A stretch of 64,000 nt of DNA, taken from contig NZ_MDJS01000003.1 of NCBI RefSeq assembly GCF_001705515.1, forward strand, positions 558,001-622,000, written 5' to 3'. Shown here one piece after another: positions 1-8,522 of the stretch. Position 1 is the stretch's first letter, and each line of letters starts with the position of its first letter. The stretch comes from Mucilaginibacter sp. PPCGB 2223. GTDB taxonomy: Bacteria; Bacteroidota; Bacteroidia; Sphingobacteriales; Sphingobacteriaceae. A program made the position numbers and the translations under genes. The notes under the pieces are model-generated. The model saw only the letters and a list, made by a program, of their open reading frames with translations, made no database searches and was not told where the DNA came from.

Positions 1-418
1 CAATTTCGGCCTGGTAAGCGTTTTTGCCCTGGCCCAGCATGGTAGCTGCGTTTATTTTGGCGCGGTACGGGCCCGACAGTAATTCGGCAGCTTTCAGAAA
101 TATCGCGGCACGCTCTTCCCAGGGCAGGTTTTCCCAGGCAGCTTTGGCAGCCAGGGCAGCATCGATGGCAGCATGTACATGGCTCGCATCGCCTTCGTGA
201 TAGGTAGCCAGTAAATGCTGGTGATCATGCGGCGGGCGGATCTCGGCTTTTTTGCCGGTGCGCACCAGCTTGTCGCCGATGTACATGGGTATATCGGTAA
301 CTTTTGAACGGCCGTCGGCCAATGCGGCTTTAAGCGCGGCGCGCTCCACGCTGCGCGGGCCGTAGTTTAATACCGGCTCGTTTTGTGGTACGGGGGTGTT
401 AAAAAATCCTTTGGTCAT
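1..418 (-). CDS. pruA: L-glutamate gamma-semialdehyde dehydrogenase (1-pyrroline-5-carboxylate dehydrogenase), N-terminal part
   Basis: Reading from the ATG at 418 leftward gives about 139 residues beginning MTKGFFNTPVPQNEPVLNYG and continuing through the ERAALKAAL and HHLLATYHEGD-like region into the start of the aldehyde dehydrogenase fold; the gene runs off the window edge. The family oxidises glutamate semialdehyde (from proline or ornithine) to glutamate with NAD. The catalytic Cys and cofactor-binding parts lie outside the window, so the call rests on the N-terminal sequence only. A match to the Bacteroidota -7 element lies 24 nt upstream, which supports this start. Confidence 0.85.
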   Translation of the reverse strand, partial: MTKGFFNTPVPQNEPVLNYGPRSVERAALKAALADGRSKVTDIPMYIGDKLVRTGKKAEIRPPHDHQHLLATYHEGDASHVHAAIDAALAAKAAWENLPWEERAAIFLKAAELLSGPYRAKINAATMLGQGKNAYQAEI

Positions 419-441
419 ATTTAGTCAGTTAAACTATGGCG

Positions 442-449
442 CAAAGATA
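442..449 (-). promoter_or_regulatory. -7 promoter element upstream of pruA
   Basis: On the minus strand this reads TATCTTTG, an exact match to the Bacteroidota -7 consensus TAnnTTTG, 24 nt before the pruA start codon. The -33 region is weak (no clean TTG at 19-20 nt), so this is a likely but unproven promoter. Confidence 0.45.
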
Positions 450-513
450 AGGTTTTACCGGATGTGCGAATGTGCCGATACATAAATGTGCAAATGATAT
501 GACAATGTGCAGA

Positions 514-915
514 TTATCGCTGCTTCGGCAGCTTTAAACTATCAACGGGTGCCGATGCTGTATCATTTTTGGCAGTTTGGTTAGTAGTTGGGACAAGTAT
601 TGTATCTCCCACCAGGTGGTTATTTTCGGCCTGCTGATGGCATGCAGTTAAACCCAAAAACAGCATAGCTGCCGATGCCCATCTGAGCCATGTATTTTGC
701 CGGGGCAGCACTTCTACCCTGCCGGCCTCAAACAGCCCGCATATCCTGTATTCGTTTTTTGCAAACACTTCCAATATCTGTGCCTCGCTCATGCCGCGAA
801 AATCGCGCACAACTTTACGGCAGCCGTCACAGTACCAATCGCCGTTACTAGGTTGCAGTTCGTTCAATTGTTTCGGGCATTTAAAGCTGAGTTTGATATT
901 TTGTAACGTTTCCAT
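514..915 (-). CDS. Short zinc-ribbon membrane protein, paralogue of the downstream-neighbour TonB protein but lacking the TonB domain
   Basis: 133 residues. The N-terminal half has a four-cysteine pattern (Cys13, Cys29, Cys32, Cys59) with KVVRDFRGMSEAQI between the last two, typical of a Bacteroidota zinc-ribbon-like cytoplasmic domain. A hydrophobic segment at about residues 77-92 ends in GLTAC, which resembles a lipobox although it sits 90 residues into the protein. The remaining 40 residues are polar and low-complexity. It aligns residue for residue with the first 92 residues of the neighbouring 218-residue protein (1030-1686), then diverges and stops where that one continues into a TonB C-terminal domain. 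Likely a tandem duplicate that lost or never had the TonB part. Function unknown. Confidence 0.75.
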   Translation of the reverse strand: METLQNIKLSFKCPKQLNELQPSNGDWYCDGCRKVVRDFRGMSEAQILEVFAKNEYRICGLFEAGRVEVLPRQNTWLRWASAAMLFLGLTACHQQAENNHLVGDTILVPTTNQTAKNDTASAPVDSLKLPKQR

Positions 916-1029
916 GGTAGTAGGTTATCTATTCTCGTTAACGAATATGGCTTACTGCTTAATACCATAGTAATTGTAATGTAACCGTTTTTGTGAAGAG
1001 TATTTTTTATAGAGGTAAGTATGCATATG

Positions 1030-1686
1030 TTATTCTAAGCTGAATTTGATCGGTAACGTATACTGCACTCTATAGGGTTTACCATTTTGGATACCTGGCT
1101 TCCATTTCGGCGAATGCTTTAATACCCCGACTACCATACTGTCGATCTTTCTGGTAAGGCCCCGTACTATTTTCACATCAGTTATCGAACCATCAGCTTG
1201 CACCATAAATTGAGCATACACCCTGCCTTGTACATCCTCATTACCTCCCCACTTAATATTCTTAGCTAAAAAATCTTTCCAGGCTTTCTCGCCACCTGGA
1301 AATTCGGGGTTTATTTCGATGGCGCCTACAAACACGTCTTGTGCGGTATCTTTAGGCTGAGCAGCTTTTATCGTATCTCCCTGCCAAGGTTTTTCAAGTT
1401 CGATTTGCTTGCAGGCAGTCAGGCCCAAAAACACCACCGCCGCCGATACCCAGTATCGCCATTTGTTTTGCCGTGGTGAAACCTGGATACGGCCGGCCTC
1501 TAATATGCCGCAGGTTGGGTGGGCGTTCGTGTTAATTACATCGATGATCTGTGTTTCGCTCATGCCCCTGAAATCGTGCACAATTTTCTGGCAGCCGTCG
1601 CAATACCAGTCGCCGTCGCAGGGTCGCAGTTCGTTTAGCTGTTTGGGGCATTTGAAACTAAGTTTGATGTTTTGTAACGGTTCCAT
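1030..1686 (-). CDS. Zinc-ribbon / TonB C-terminal domain energy-transducer-like protein
   Basis: 218 residues. It has cysteines 13, 29, 32 and 59 in the same frame as its neighbour at 514-915, plus the segment FRGMSETQI, then a hydrophobic stretch at 77-92 ending GLTAC. From about residue 125 it has a TonB C-terminal domain: INPEFPGGEKAWKDFLAKNI, GRVYAQFMVQADGSITDVKI, and a final PYRVQYTLPIKFSL strand. TonB C-terminal domains reach across the periplasm to outer-membrane receptors, but in Bacteroidota many stand-alone versions have no assigned receptor. The arrangement of cytoplasmic Cys-rich domain, membrane segment and periplasmic TonB domain could couple a cytoplasmic metal or redox signal to the envelope; that is inference. 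Confidence 0.8.
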   Translation of the reverse strand: MEPLQNIKLSFKCPKQLNELRPCDGDWYCDGCQKIVHDFRGMSETQIIDVINTNAHPTCGILEAGRIQVSPRQNKWRYWVSAAVVFLGLTACKQIELEKPWQGDTIKAAQPKDTAQDVFVGAIEINPEFPGGEKAWKDFLAKNIKWGGNEDVQGRVYAQFMVQADGSITDVKIVRGLTRKIDSMVVGVLKHSPKWKPGIQNGKPYRVQYTLPIKFSLE

Positions 1687-1830
1687 CGGGTTAAAACATT
1701 TGTTTTTGAGCTAAAAAAACTGTATATTGTAGAGATGCAATTGAGCCGGCGATTCCATAAAATTTTTGAGAACAGGGGATAAAAATGGTCGAAAAATTTC
1801 TTACAATATCCCCCTTGTGGAGGAAGTCGT

Positions 1831-1886
1831 AAGCCTTGAGTCGGGAGCCCTGAGCCAAAAGACTCCCGACCCCAGGCTCAAGGCTT
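1831..1886. repeat. Imperfect palindrome, AGCCTTGAG/CTCAAGGCT arms
   Basis: The left arm reads AAGCCTTGAGTCGGGAG (1831-1847). The right side contains CTCCCGAC (1863-1870) and GGCTCAAGGCTT (1875-1886). The two halves can fold into a long hairpin. The wording (CTTGAG, GAGTC) is like the arrays found inside the ribosomal operon spacers. Confidence 0.7.
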
Positions 1887-1898
1887 GGAGCTAAAAAT

Positions 1899-2042
1899 GC
1901 GTTAGGGATAGCAACGCCTGCCTGTCGGCAGACAGGGATACCGGCCGTGTGACGGGCTGAGAGCAGGCCGTGGCTAACGCCTTGTGCAGTATGAGTGCCC
2001 GCCTGCCGAACGGGCAGGGATAGCCCGGGCCGCAGGCAACGC
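1899..2042 (-). repeat. Modular dispersed palindromic repeat, copy A (long form)
   Basis: Contains the family core ATACTGCACA (on the minus strand) with GCGTT/AACGC outer ends. It is the longest of six copies because it carries all three insert modules: a mini-palindrome in each half after TATCC, and a 21-nt CCTGC...AGCCCG insert shared with the copy at 62188. Other copies: 4683, 39277, 46402, 51139, 62188. Confidence 0.85.
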
Positions 2043-2263
2043 TCTTTAAAATAGAATCAAGAGTCAAGATATAAGAACCGAGCCTTAGCAAGCTCATTCA
2101 CTCAGCCAAAAACAAATAATGATGTGAATAATCAGGACGATGATCAATTACCGACAATATCACCCTGTTTCTTTAACGATTGACGGATTGAATGACTGAT
2201 TGATTAAAAATACCCATAAATCCCCCCCTGCCCGGAATGCAGTGGAATTCGTTACCTGTCCTG

Positions 2264-2291
2264 TGGGGTGCCGAAACAAGTTCGGCATGAC
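2264..2291 (-). repeat. 28-nt hairpin repeat, copy 1
   Basis: Matches 51053-51080 in inverted orientation at 26 of 28 positions. It contains GCCGAA...TTCGGC; the other copy has GCTGAA...TTCAGC, so the two differences are one compensating base-pair change in the stem. Confidence 0.75.
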
Positions 2292-2333
2292 TTCTTAAAA
2301 GATCCGAAATTGAAAATCCGAAGTTCGAAATCA

Positions 2334-2356
2334 AAAATACCCATAAATACCCATGT
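2334..2356 (+). repeat. TACCCATAAATACCCAT repeat, copy 1
   Basis: A 23-nt stretch identical to the reverse complement of 51275-51297. Internally it is a direct repeat of TACCCAT separated by AAA. A half copy lies at 2206-2220. Confidence 0.75.
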
Positions 2357-2567
2357 GTTCTATCAGCGGTCGGTAGGTATATTCATAATCCCCGCTGCAA
2401 ACTACGGCATGTTTTCATCGGTAAATCTGCCAACCTGTCACCGGGAAATGCGGTAAAACTGCCGGATATTACTTGTTTTTTGCCACTTGGGCTGCCACAA
2501 TCAATTTGGCACAGGCATTGATTATATGTTGCAGTAATCAAACAAATCAAATAGTAAAATCAATCAT

Positions 2568-4475
2568 ATGTCTAAAATCATTGGAATCGACTTAGGAACA
2601 ACGAACTCCTGTGTGGCTGTAATGGAAGGTAACGAGCCTGTAGTTATTGCTAACAGCGAGGGGAAACGTACAACGCCTTCGGTAGTTGCATTTGTTGACA
2701 ACGGCGAGCGTAAGGTTGGTGATCCTGCAAAGCGTCAGGCCATCACTAACCCGACCAAAACCATCTCATCTATCAAGCGTTTTATGGGTAACCAGTTTAA
2801 CGAGGTTGCCAAAGAAATTGCCCGTGTGCCTTATAAAGTGGTAAAGGGCGATAACAACACCCCGCGTGTTGAAATTGACGACCGTAAATATACTCCGCAG
2901 GAGATCTCGGCTATGATCCTTCAGAAAATGAAGAAAACCGCCGAAGACTTTTTGGGCCAGGAAGTATCGGAAGCGGTTATTACCGTGCCTGCTTACTTTA
3001 ACGATGCACAACGCCAGGCTACTAAAGAAGCCGGCGAAATTGCAGGTCTGAAAGTTCGCCGTATCATTAACGAGCCTACTGCCGCAGCATTAGCCTACGG
3101 TTTGGATAAAGCTCACAAGGATATGAAGATCGTGGTGTTCGACTGCGGTGGCGGTACGCACGACGTATCTGTACTGGAATTAGGCGACGGTGTGTTCGAA
3201 GTAAAATCAACCGACGGTGATACTCACTTAGGTGGTGACGACTTTGACCAGGTGATCATCGACTGGATGGCCGACGAGTTTAAAGCTGACGAAGGTTTTG
3301 ACCTACGCCGCGACCCGATGGCCCTGCAACGTTTAAAAGAATCGGCTGAGAAAGCTAAAGTTGAGTTATCGAGCTCGGCTCAAACCGAGATCAACCTGCC
3401 ATACATCACCGCTGTCGACGGTATGCCAAAGCACTTAGTTAAAACCTTAACCCGTGCAAAATTTGAGCAACTGGCTGATAGCCTGATCAAACGTACCATC
3501 GAACCTTGCAAAACTGCGTTGAAAAATGCCGGTTTGTCGACCTCGGATATCGATGAGATCATCCTGGTTGGTGGTTCGACCCGTATCCCTGCGATACAGG
3601 AAGCTGTGGAGAAATTCTTCGGCAAGGCACCTTCGAAAGGTGTTAACCCCGACGAGGTTGTGGCCATCGGCGCTGCAATACAAGGCGGTGTGTTAACCGG
3701 CGAAGTAAAAGATGTGTTGCTGTTGGATGTTACCCCGCTTTCGTTGGGTATCGAAACCATGGGCGGTGTAATGACCAAACTGATCGACGCTAACACAACT
3801 ATCCCTTCTAAAAAATCGGAAACCTTCTCGACCGCTTCTGACAATCAGCCATCGGTAGAGATCCACATCTTACAAGGCGAGCGCCCAATGGCGGCTCAGA
3901 ACCGTACAATCGGCCGTTTCCACCTGGATGGTATACCACCTGCACCTCGCGGCGTACCGCAAATCGAAGTAACTTTCGATATCGACGCTAACGGTATATT
4001 GCACGTGGCTGCTAAAGATAAAGCTACCGGTAAAGAGCAAAAGATCCGTATCGAGGCTTCTTCGGGCTTAACTGATGCCGAGATCAAGAAAATGAAGGAC
4101 GAAGCTGAAGCTAATGCCGATGCTGACAAAAAGGCAAAAGAAGAAGTTGAAAAACTGAACAGCGCCGACGCCCTGATCTTCTCGACAGAAAAACAACTGA
4201 AAGAGTATGGCGATAAGATCCCTGCCGACAAAAAATCGGCTATCGAAAGCGGTTTGGAAAAACTGAAAACAGCTTATTCGGCTAAAGATCTGGCTACCAT
4301 TGATACAGCTAAAACTGAGCTTGAAGCTGCATGGCAGGCTGCATCAGAGGATATGTACAAAGCTTCGGCCGATGGTGCACAGCCAGGCGCTGAACACGCT
4401 CAAAGCGGACAGGAAGCTCACGGAGCAGCAGGCGGTGATGCAGTTACCGATGTTGACTTTGAAGAAGTGAAGTAA
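2568..4475 (+). CDS. dnaK: Molecular chaperone DnaK (Hsp70)
   Basis: 635 residues, the usual length for the family. It starts MSKIIGIDLGTTNSCVAVME with the phosphate-binding loop GIDLGTTNS, has the second actin-type motif VVFDCGGGTHDVSVLE and the third VGGSTRIPAIQ, then the substrate-binding domain with VTPLSLGIETMGG. The C-terminal lid ends in VDFEEVK. It binds exposed hydrophobic peptides in an ATP-driven cycle with DnaJ and GrpE in the cytoplasm. Neither partner gene lies next to it, so it is monocistronic here, followed by a clear terminator. Heat-shock control is likely, but no CIRCE operator is visible upstream. Confidence 0.98.
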   Translation: MSKIIGIDLGTTNSCVAVMEGNEPVVIANSEGKRTTPSVVAFVDNGERKVGDPAKRQAITNPTKTISSIKRFMGNQFNEVAKEIARVPYKVVKGDNNTPRVEIDDRKYTPQEISAMILQKMKKTAEDFLGQEVSEAVITVPAYFNDAQRQATKEAGEIAGLKVRRIINEPTAAALAYGLDKAHKDMKIVVFDCGGGTHDVSVLELGDGVFEVKSTDGDTHLGGDDFDQVIIDWMADEFKADEGFDLRRDPMALQRLKESAEKAKVELSSSAQTEINLPYITAVDGMPKHLVKTLTRAKFEQLADSLIKRTIEPCKTALKNAGLSTSDIDEIILVGGSTRIPAIQEAVEKFFGKAPSKGVNPDEVVAIGAAIQGGVLTGEVKDVLLLDVTPLSLGIETMGGVMTKLIDANTTIPSKKSETFSTASDNQPSVEIHILQGERPMAAQNRTIGRFHLDGIPPAPRGVPQIEVTFDIDANGILHVAAKDKATGKEQKIRIEASSGLTDAEIKKMKDEAEANADADKKAKEEVEKLNSADALIFSTEKQLKEYGDKIPADKKSAIESGLEKLKTAYSAKDLATIDTAKTELEAAWQAASEDMYKASADGAQPGAEHAQSGQEAHGAAGGDAVTDVDFEEVK

Positions 4476-4500
4476 GAGTACATCTCGAATAGATTATAAT

Positions 4501-4534
4501 AAAAAGAGGGAGCCAAGGGTTCCCTCTTTTATTT
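4501..4534 (+). terminator. Rho-independent terminator of dnaK
   Basis: Perfect 10-bp stem AAAAGAGGGA (4502-4511) / TCCCTCTTTT (4521-4530) with a 9-nt loop and a T-rich 3' side, 26 nt after the dnaK stop codon. Confidence 0.9.
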
Positions 4535-4682
4535 TGAATAGAATAAGTTTTTCTTTATTAGTTGGCTTTGATAAGTTTGTTTGATAGAGAAAGTGAGCTT
4601 ACAGAATTGTGTTTTTTGAGGAAACACAGATAGAGAGGCTCCATAATAAGAATTGAACTTGTTATTGGATTTTAGATTATTT

Positions 4683-4808
4683 GGGCGTTTCCCTACGGGT
4701 CGGGCTTTCCCTGACCGTCCGGCAGGCCGGCGCTCATACTGCACAGGCCTTAGCCACAAGGCCGGTATCCCTGTCTGCCGACAGGCAGGCGTTGCAATCC
4801 TTAACGCG
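4683..4808 (+). repeat. Modular dispersed palindromic repeat, copy B
   Basis: Contains the core CTCATACTGCACA and both TATCC/TTTCC-linked mini-palindromes (left CTGACCGTCCGGCAGGC, right CTGTCTGCCGACAGGCAG). It lacks the 21-nt insert seen in copies A and F. It lies in the 362 bp spacer between dnaK and the convergent gene at 4838-5371. The remainder of that spacer (4535-4682) shows nothing recognisable. Confidence 0.85.
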
Positions 4809-4837
4809 GATGTACGTTCAGAGAATCCATCACCGTA

Positions 4838-5371
4838 TCACAATAACGATATCTGAACCGATAGTTTCCCGTTTACCAAATAATCTATCCATCTCACATC
4901 TCCGTTGGGGTAATAATGGATCTCGTATTTTTTACCAGCGCTTACAGATTCGGGTGCGCCGGTCATGATGTCGGCCTGGTTATTTACGGTGTAATGTACA
5001 TCAAACTGGTAGCCTTTATCCGTACATAAGGCACAGCCCGTTGCACCGAAACTGCTGACGCGGCCAAATTCGTCATAAGCCAGGTTTTGCGTCCGTTGGC
5101 TTTGATTGGTCCCGCTACTCAGGTTTTCAATTTTTTGGCTTTTGTAGACGCCGCTTTGGAATGCGGGGGGTAAGGGCAAGGTGTAGAAATTTTTCGAAAC
5201 AAAATACAGATCGTAAATAGCCGCTGTATCCTTGATCAGTTCGGTACGGGTGTTCCATATGGAGCCATCGGCATTGTAGGTGATGGCTTTGAACGACATT
5301 GCCCTGCCGGCCGTTTGCGCAAAGCAAACAAAGCAGCAAAGCATTAATGCAAGGGTAAAAAGCGATCTCAT
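4838..5371 (-). CDS. Secreted protein of unknown function
   Basis: 177 residues with a signal peptide (MRSLFTLALMLCCFVCFAQT, cleavage likely after the Ala-Gln region). The mature part has short tyrosine- and glycine-rich strands such as ITYNADGSIWN, LAYDEFGRVSSFG and IHYYPNGDVRWIDY, which resemble YD/RHS-like repeat strands. A CALC pair could form a disulphide. I do not recognise a named family. It sits just downstream of the TMEM175-type gene on the same strand (26 nt gap), so the two may be co-transcribed. Confidence 0.65.
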   Translation of the reverse strand: MRSLFTLALMLCCFVCFAQTAGRAMSFKAITYNADGSIWNTRTELIKDTAAIYDLYFVSKNFYTLPLPPAFQSGVYKSQKIENLSSGTNQSQRTQNLAYDEFGRVSSFGATGCALCTDKGYQFDVHYTVNNQADIMTGAPESVSAGKKYEIHYYPNGDVRWIDYLVNGKLSVQISLL

Positions 5372-5397
5372 TTTAGAATACGTTTAACGGACCAGCA

Positions 5398-6102
5398 TTA
5401 ATGATTTTTCTTTTTGCGCTGCGCATGCCCTGCCGGAACCGTTTCATGGGCATATTTACGCCCGTAATACCTTTCGGCGATGAAAAATAAGGGCCAGGTA
5501 AACATAAAGGCAAACCTGCTTAACAACGGCCAAAACGGACAAATAATCACGCCTGCCAAAAATACCAGCGGTGTGATGGTAGCGCGGGCTTTAAATATTT
5601 TGAGAAACTTTTGAGTGGGGCGATGCGTGATCAGCTTGCTTTTTGAATTGAATACGAAACTAACGAGCCAATAATTGAAAATACCTGAAAGTATAATGTT
5701 ACAGTTGTAAAAGTAATAAGGAATATTATGCCCCGAGTATTCGCTGTAATAGGCAGATGAAAAAGGCATGAGCACAATACTGAAAAGGAAAAAGGTATTT
5801 AACCAGATGAGCTTTTCGGAGTATTGGCTTACAAAGCCGAAGACCCGGTGATGGCTGCGCCAAAAAGCAGCGATAACGAAGAAGCTGATAATAAAACCGA
5901 TAAACTTCGGTATCAGTTCGGCCAGGCCGGATAGTATCTCGTCGTTGGTATCATGAGGGCCGATATGCGGCACCTTGATCTCGATCACCAGCAGAGTAAT
6001 CGCGATAGCAAAAACCGCATCGCTAAAAAGGATGATACGATCTATCTGAAAATCTTTACGCTCCGGGTCGTGCTGTTCTAAAAAGTGTTCGTGCTGTTCC
6101 AT
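5398..6102 (-). CDS. TMEM175-family (DUF1211) potassium channel-like membrane protein
   Basis: 234 residues. The first membrane helix carries the family signature RIILFSDAVFAIAITLLV (about residues 21-38), including the FSD motif that lines the pore in TMEM175 channels. Several further hydrophobic helices follow, and the C-terminus is basic (AQRKKKNH). Bacterial members are potassium-leak channels that work as tetramers. The family call is firm; the ion selectivity is known only from characterised relatives. Confidence 0.85.
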   Translation of the reverse strand: MEQHEHFLEQHDPERKDFQIDRIILFSDAVFAIAITLLVIEIKVPHIGPHDTNDEILSGLAELIPKFIGFIISFFVIAAFWRSHHRVFGFVSQYSEKLIWLNTFFLFSIVLMPFSSAYYSEYSGHNIPYYFYNCNIILSGIFNYWLVSFVFNSKSKLITHRPTQKFLKIFKARATITPLVFLAGVIICPFWPLLSRFAFMFTWPLFFIAERYYGRKYAHETVPAGHAQRKKKNH

Positions 6103-6154
6103 CAGAAATTGAACCCAAAAGATACAAAATAATCAGAAACGGCCGAAATTGCTT

Positions 6155-8470
6155 TTAAAATTCAATTATCATTTCCATGCGATTATTGGGTACCGTAACA
6201 CTAGTACCATGTTTCTTTTCCTGTAATTTGATGCTTTCGCCGTTTACATTGATCGCCTTAAGTTTAGTGTTGAACCCATGCAATACCAACTTAACCTGCG
6301 TAAAGCGCGATTCGAAATTACCTTCAACGGCGCTTAATACAATTCGGTTCTTAACCGGTTCAAAGCTGATGATACGTTTGTAATACGTCCCTTTTTCGTA
6401 GTTGTAGGTTATGCCGTCGTCTTCATAGTAAGTAAACGCGTTAGGTTCTTTACCATACCAGATATGGAGCTTCAGCATACCACAGCCATGGCCGGCAGTG
6501 CTTTGCACCACATCCTGCATCGGGATGATGGCTCCGGCTTTGACAAATACAGGCAGATCGGTTAGCGGTGCATCTGCTTTATGAACTTTGCCGCCTTTTA
6601 ATTTTTCGTGAGTGCTTAAGCGATACCAGTTGCCTTGCGGCAGGTAAACCTTGATATGACGTTCGGTGCTGGCAGCCGGGGCTATCAGTAAAGCATCTCC
6701 GAAAAGGAATTGGGTTTGGTAGTTACCATCGTATACCTTATCGTCATGTGTGTGGTCGATGGCTAAAGTCCGGTTTACCGGCAGGCCGGTTTGGTGCGCC
6801 TGGTAAAAGCTCGAATAGATATAGGGCAGCAGGCAATACCGGTGTTCGATATCTTTTTTGATGATAGCCTCGTTCTTTTTGCCCCATCGCCATGGTTCGC
6901 GGTAAATGGTACCGATACAGGCATGGTTACGGAACATCGGCGTATAGACGCCTAACGAGTTCCAGCGAACCATCAGTTCGGGCGTGGGGTTACCTGTAAA
7001 GCCACCGATGTCTACTCCTGTAAAGGCCACTCCTGTAAGGCCGATGCTGTTTACCAAACGTGCGCCTAACAGCATGTGCGCGTCATTGGCTGAGTTATCG
7101 CCCGTCCATACTGCAGAATAACGCTGCACGCCGGGATAAGCGGCGCGGGTCAATACAAATGGTCGCTTGTTGCCGAGCAGTTTTTTAGTGCCCTGGTAAG
7201 TGGCACGTGCCATTTCCAGTCCGTAAGCGTTACGCACCTCGGGTATACTTTGTTTGCCGAAGTGTACCAGGCCGGGTATGTTTTGCCCCCAGGCGGCGGG
7301 CTCGTTCATATCGTTCCAAAAGCCGGCCACACCGGGTTCGGTTAAGGCGCTGAAAGCTTTACCCCACCATTCGCGTACATCGGCACGGTAAAAATCAGGG
7401 AAGTGGCAGCGGCCCGGCCAAACTTTAGCTACGTAGTTCTCGCCGTTGGGATAGGTAGCAAAGTATTTATTGGCGACACCTTCGTTGTATTGCTTGTAAC
7501 CGTCCTCAACCTTAATGCCCGGGTCAACAATGGTAACCAGTTTAAAATCTATTGCCTTTAATTCATCCATCATCGCCTTAGGATCGGGGAAAGTTTCGGG
7601 GTTCCAGGTAAATATCTTGTAATGATCCATGTAGTCGATATCGCAATACATTACATCGGCAGGTATCCGCTTTTTTCGGAAAGTATGTGCCACTTTTAAA
7701 ACTTCTTTGGCCGACATGTAGCTCCACCGGCATTGCTGGTAACCCAGGCTCCAGAGCGGCGGCATCTCCATGCGGCCGGTTAGCCAGGTAAAATCCTGCA
7801 GTATCCCGGCAATGGTTTGCGCCCCGAAAAAGTAATAGTTCATATTACCGCCATCGGCACCGAACCAACTCATCTGCTCATCGGTTGTGGCGCCGAAGTC
7901 GAAATAGCTTTTATGGGTGTTATCCATAAACAGCCCATAAGTACAACCGCTGTGTATGCCGATGAAAAACGGGAAGGTTTTATAAAGCGGGTCGGTTTTG
8001 ATACCATGTTCGGACGCATCGGTATTCCAGTTTACGTAACTGCTGCCGCGCCTGTCGAGATTGCCGGTTTTCTCGCCCAGGCCGATGAATCGTTCATCCG
8101 CGAAAAGTTTGCGGTACGTGATTACCTTTTCACCCTGCCAGGTAGTGCCAAAGCGGCTATCGTCTTCGCTTAGCGGTTGCCCGCCTGGTGTGTAGAAATT
8201 GAAACGTAAAGGCGATTTGGTAATAATGAGTTTGAGATCGGAAGTGTTGACCTCGATGCTCTGTTTGTTCTCGATATAAGTTATCCTCCTGCCCGGCTTT
8301 TGTATTACAGCAAAGGATTGATCGTTAGCTGATGGGCGTTTGGTAATGTTAACCCTGATGATGGCCGGACCATAAACCCATATATGGGCTTCGGCTTCGG
8401 CAGTGGTGATGACCAGTTTCCCCGACTGCTCTCCTGAGCTTTGTACCTTGCTCAACATTTGTGTTCGCAT
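6155..8470 (-). CDS. Glycoside hydrolase family 31 alpha-glucosidase
   Basis: 771 residues. The GH31 signature GFWNDMNEPA gives the likely nucleophile at Asp387, and TGDNSAND gives the likely acid/base at about Asp458. An N-terminal beta-sandwich and a C-terminal beta domain (VFVKAGAIIPM) flank the barrel, as is usual. The family cleaves terminal alpha-linked glucose or related sugars. No signal peptide is visible (MRTQMLSKVQSSGEQ), so it is probably cytoplasmic, acting on imported oligosaccharides. A second Met at residue 5 is an alternative start. No sugar-uptake genes are adjacent. Confidence 0.92.
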   Translation of the reverse strand: MRTQMLSKVQSSGEQSGKLVITTAEAEAHIWVYGPAIIRVNITKRPSANDQSFAVIQKPGRRITYIENKQSIEVNTSDLKLIITKSPLRFNFYTPGGQPLSEDDSRFGTTWQGEKVITYRKLFADERFIGLGEKTGNLDRRGSSYVNWNTDASEHGIKTDPLYKTFPFFIGIHSGCTYGLFMDNTHKSYFDFGATTDEQMSWFGADGGNMNYYFFGAQTIAGILQDFTWLTGRMEMPPLWSLGYQQCRWSYMSAKEVLKVAHTFRKKRIPADVMYCDIDYMDHYKIFTWNPETFPDPKAMMDELKAIDFKLVTIVDPGIKVEDGYKQYNEGVANKYFATYPNGENYVAKVWPGRCHFPDFYRADVREWWGKAFSALTEPGVAGFWNDMNEPAAWGQNIPGLVHFGKQSIPEVRNAYGLEMARATYQGTKKLLGNKRPFVLTRAAYPGVQRYSAVWTGDNSANDAHMLLGARLVNSIGLTGVAFTGVDIGGFTGNPTPELMVRWNSLGVYTPMFRNHACIGTIYREPWRWGKKNEAIIKKDIEHRYCLLPYIYSSFYQAHQTGLPVNRTLAIDHTHDDKVYDGNYQTQFLFGDALLIAPAASTERHIKVYLPQGNWYRLSTHEKLKGGKVHKADAPLTDLPVFVKAGAIIPMQDVVQSTAGHGCGMLKLHIWYGKEPNAFTYYEDDGITYNYEKGTYYKRIISFEPVKNRIVLSAVEGNFESRFTQVKLVLHGFNTKLKAINVNGESIKLQEKKHGTSVTVPNNRMEMIIEF

Positions 8471-8522
8471 GTTGATACAACAGTGCAGGCTTTTGAAGGT
8501 TTACATTATTTGACATTGGGAT

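Larger units (their letters stand above)
1687..2567. other. 881 bp repeat-rich intergenic region upstream of dnaK
   Basis: No convincing gene. It holds an imperfect palindrome (1831-1886), a long copy of the window-wide modular repeat (1899-2042), word-like AGTCAAGA-type sequence (2050-2075), a 28-nt hairpin repeat (2264-2291), CCGAAATT/TCCGAAGTT words (2302-2332) and a TACCCATAAATACCCAT repeat (2334-2356, with a half copy at 2206-2220). Short reading frames across it follow the repeats and do not look coding. I did not find a CIRCE element before dnaK. TTGGCAC at 2506-2512 followed by TTGAT at 2518 is a partial sigma-54-like match and is too weak to call. Confidence 0.7.

Noticed and set aside
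1891..2097. Minus-strand frame of 68 codons
   Set aside because: Coincides with copy A of the modular repeat; similar peptides would arise from every long copy (for example 4653-4968).
2506..2522. Sigma-54-like promoter TTGGCAC-N5-TTGAT before dnaK
   Set aside because: The -12 half lacks the GC pair of the consensus, and no sigma-54 activator site or other support was seen.
2460..2567. CIRCE operator before dnaK
   Set aside because: I looked for the TTAGCACTC-N9-GAGTGCTAA palindrome and did not find it.
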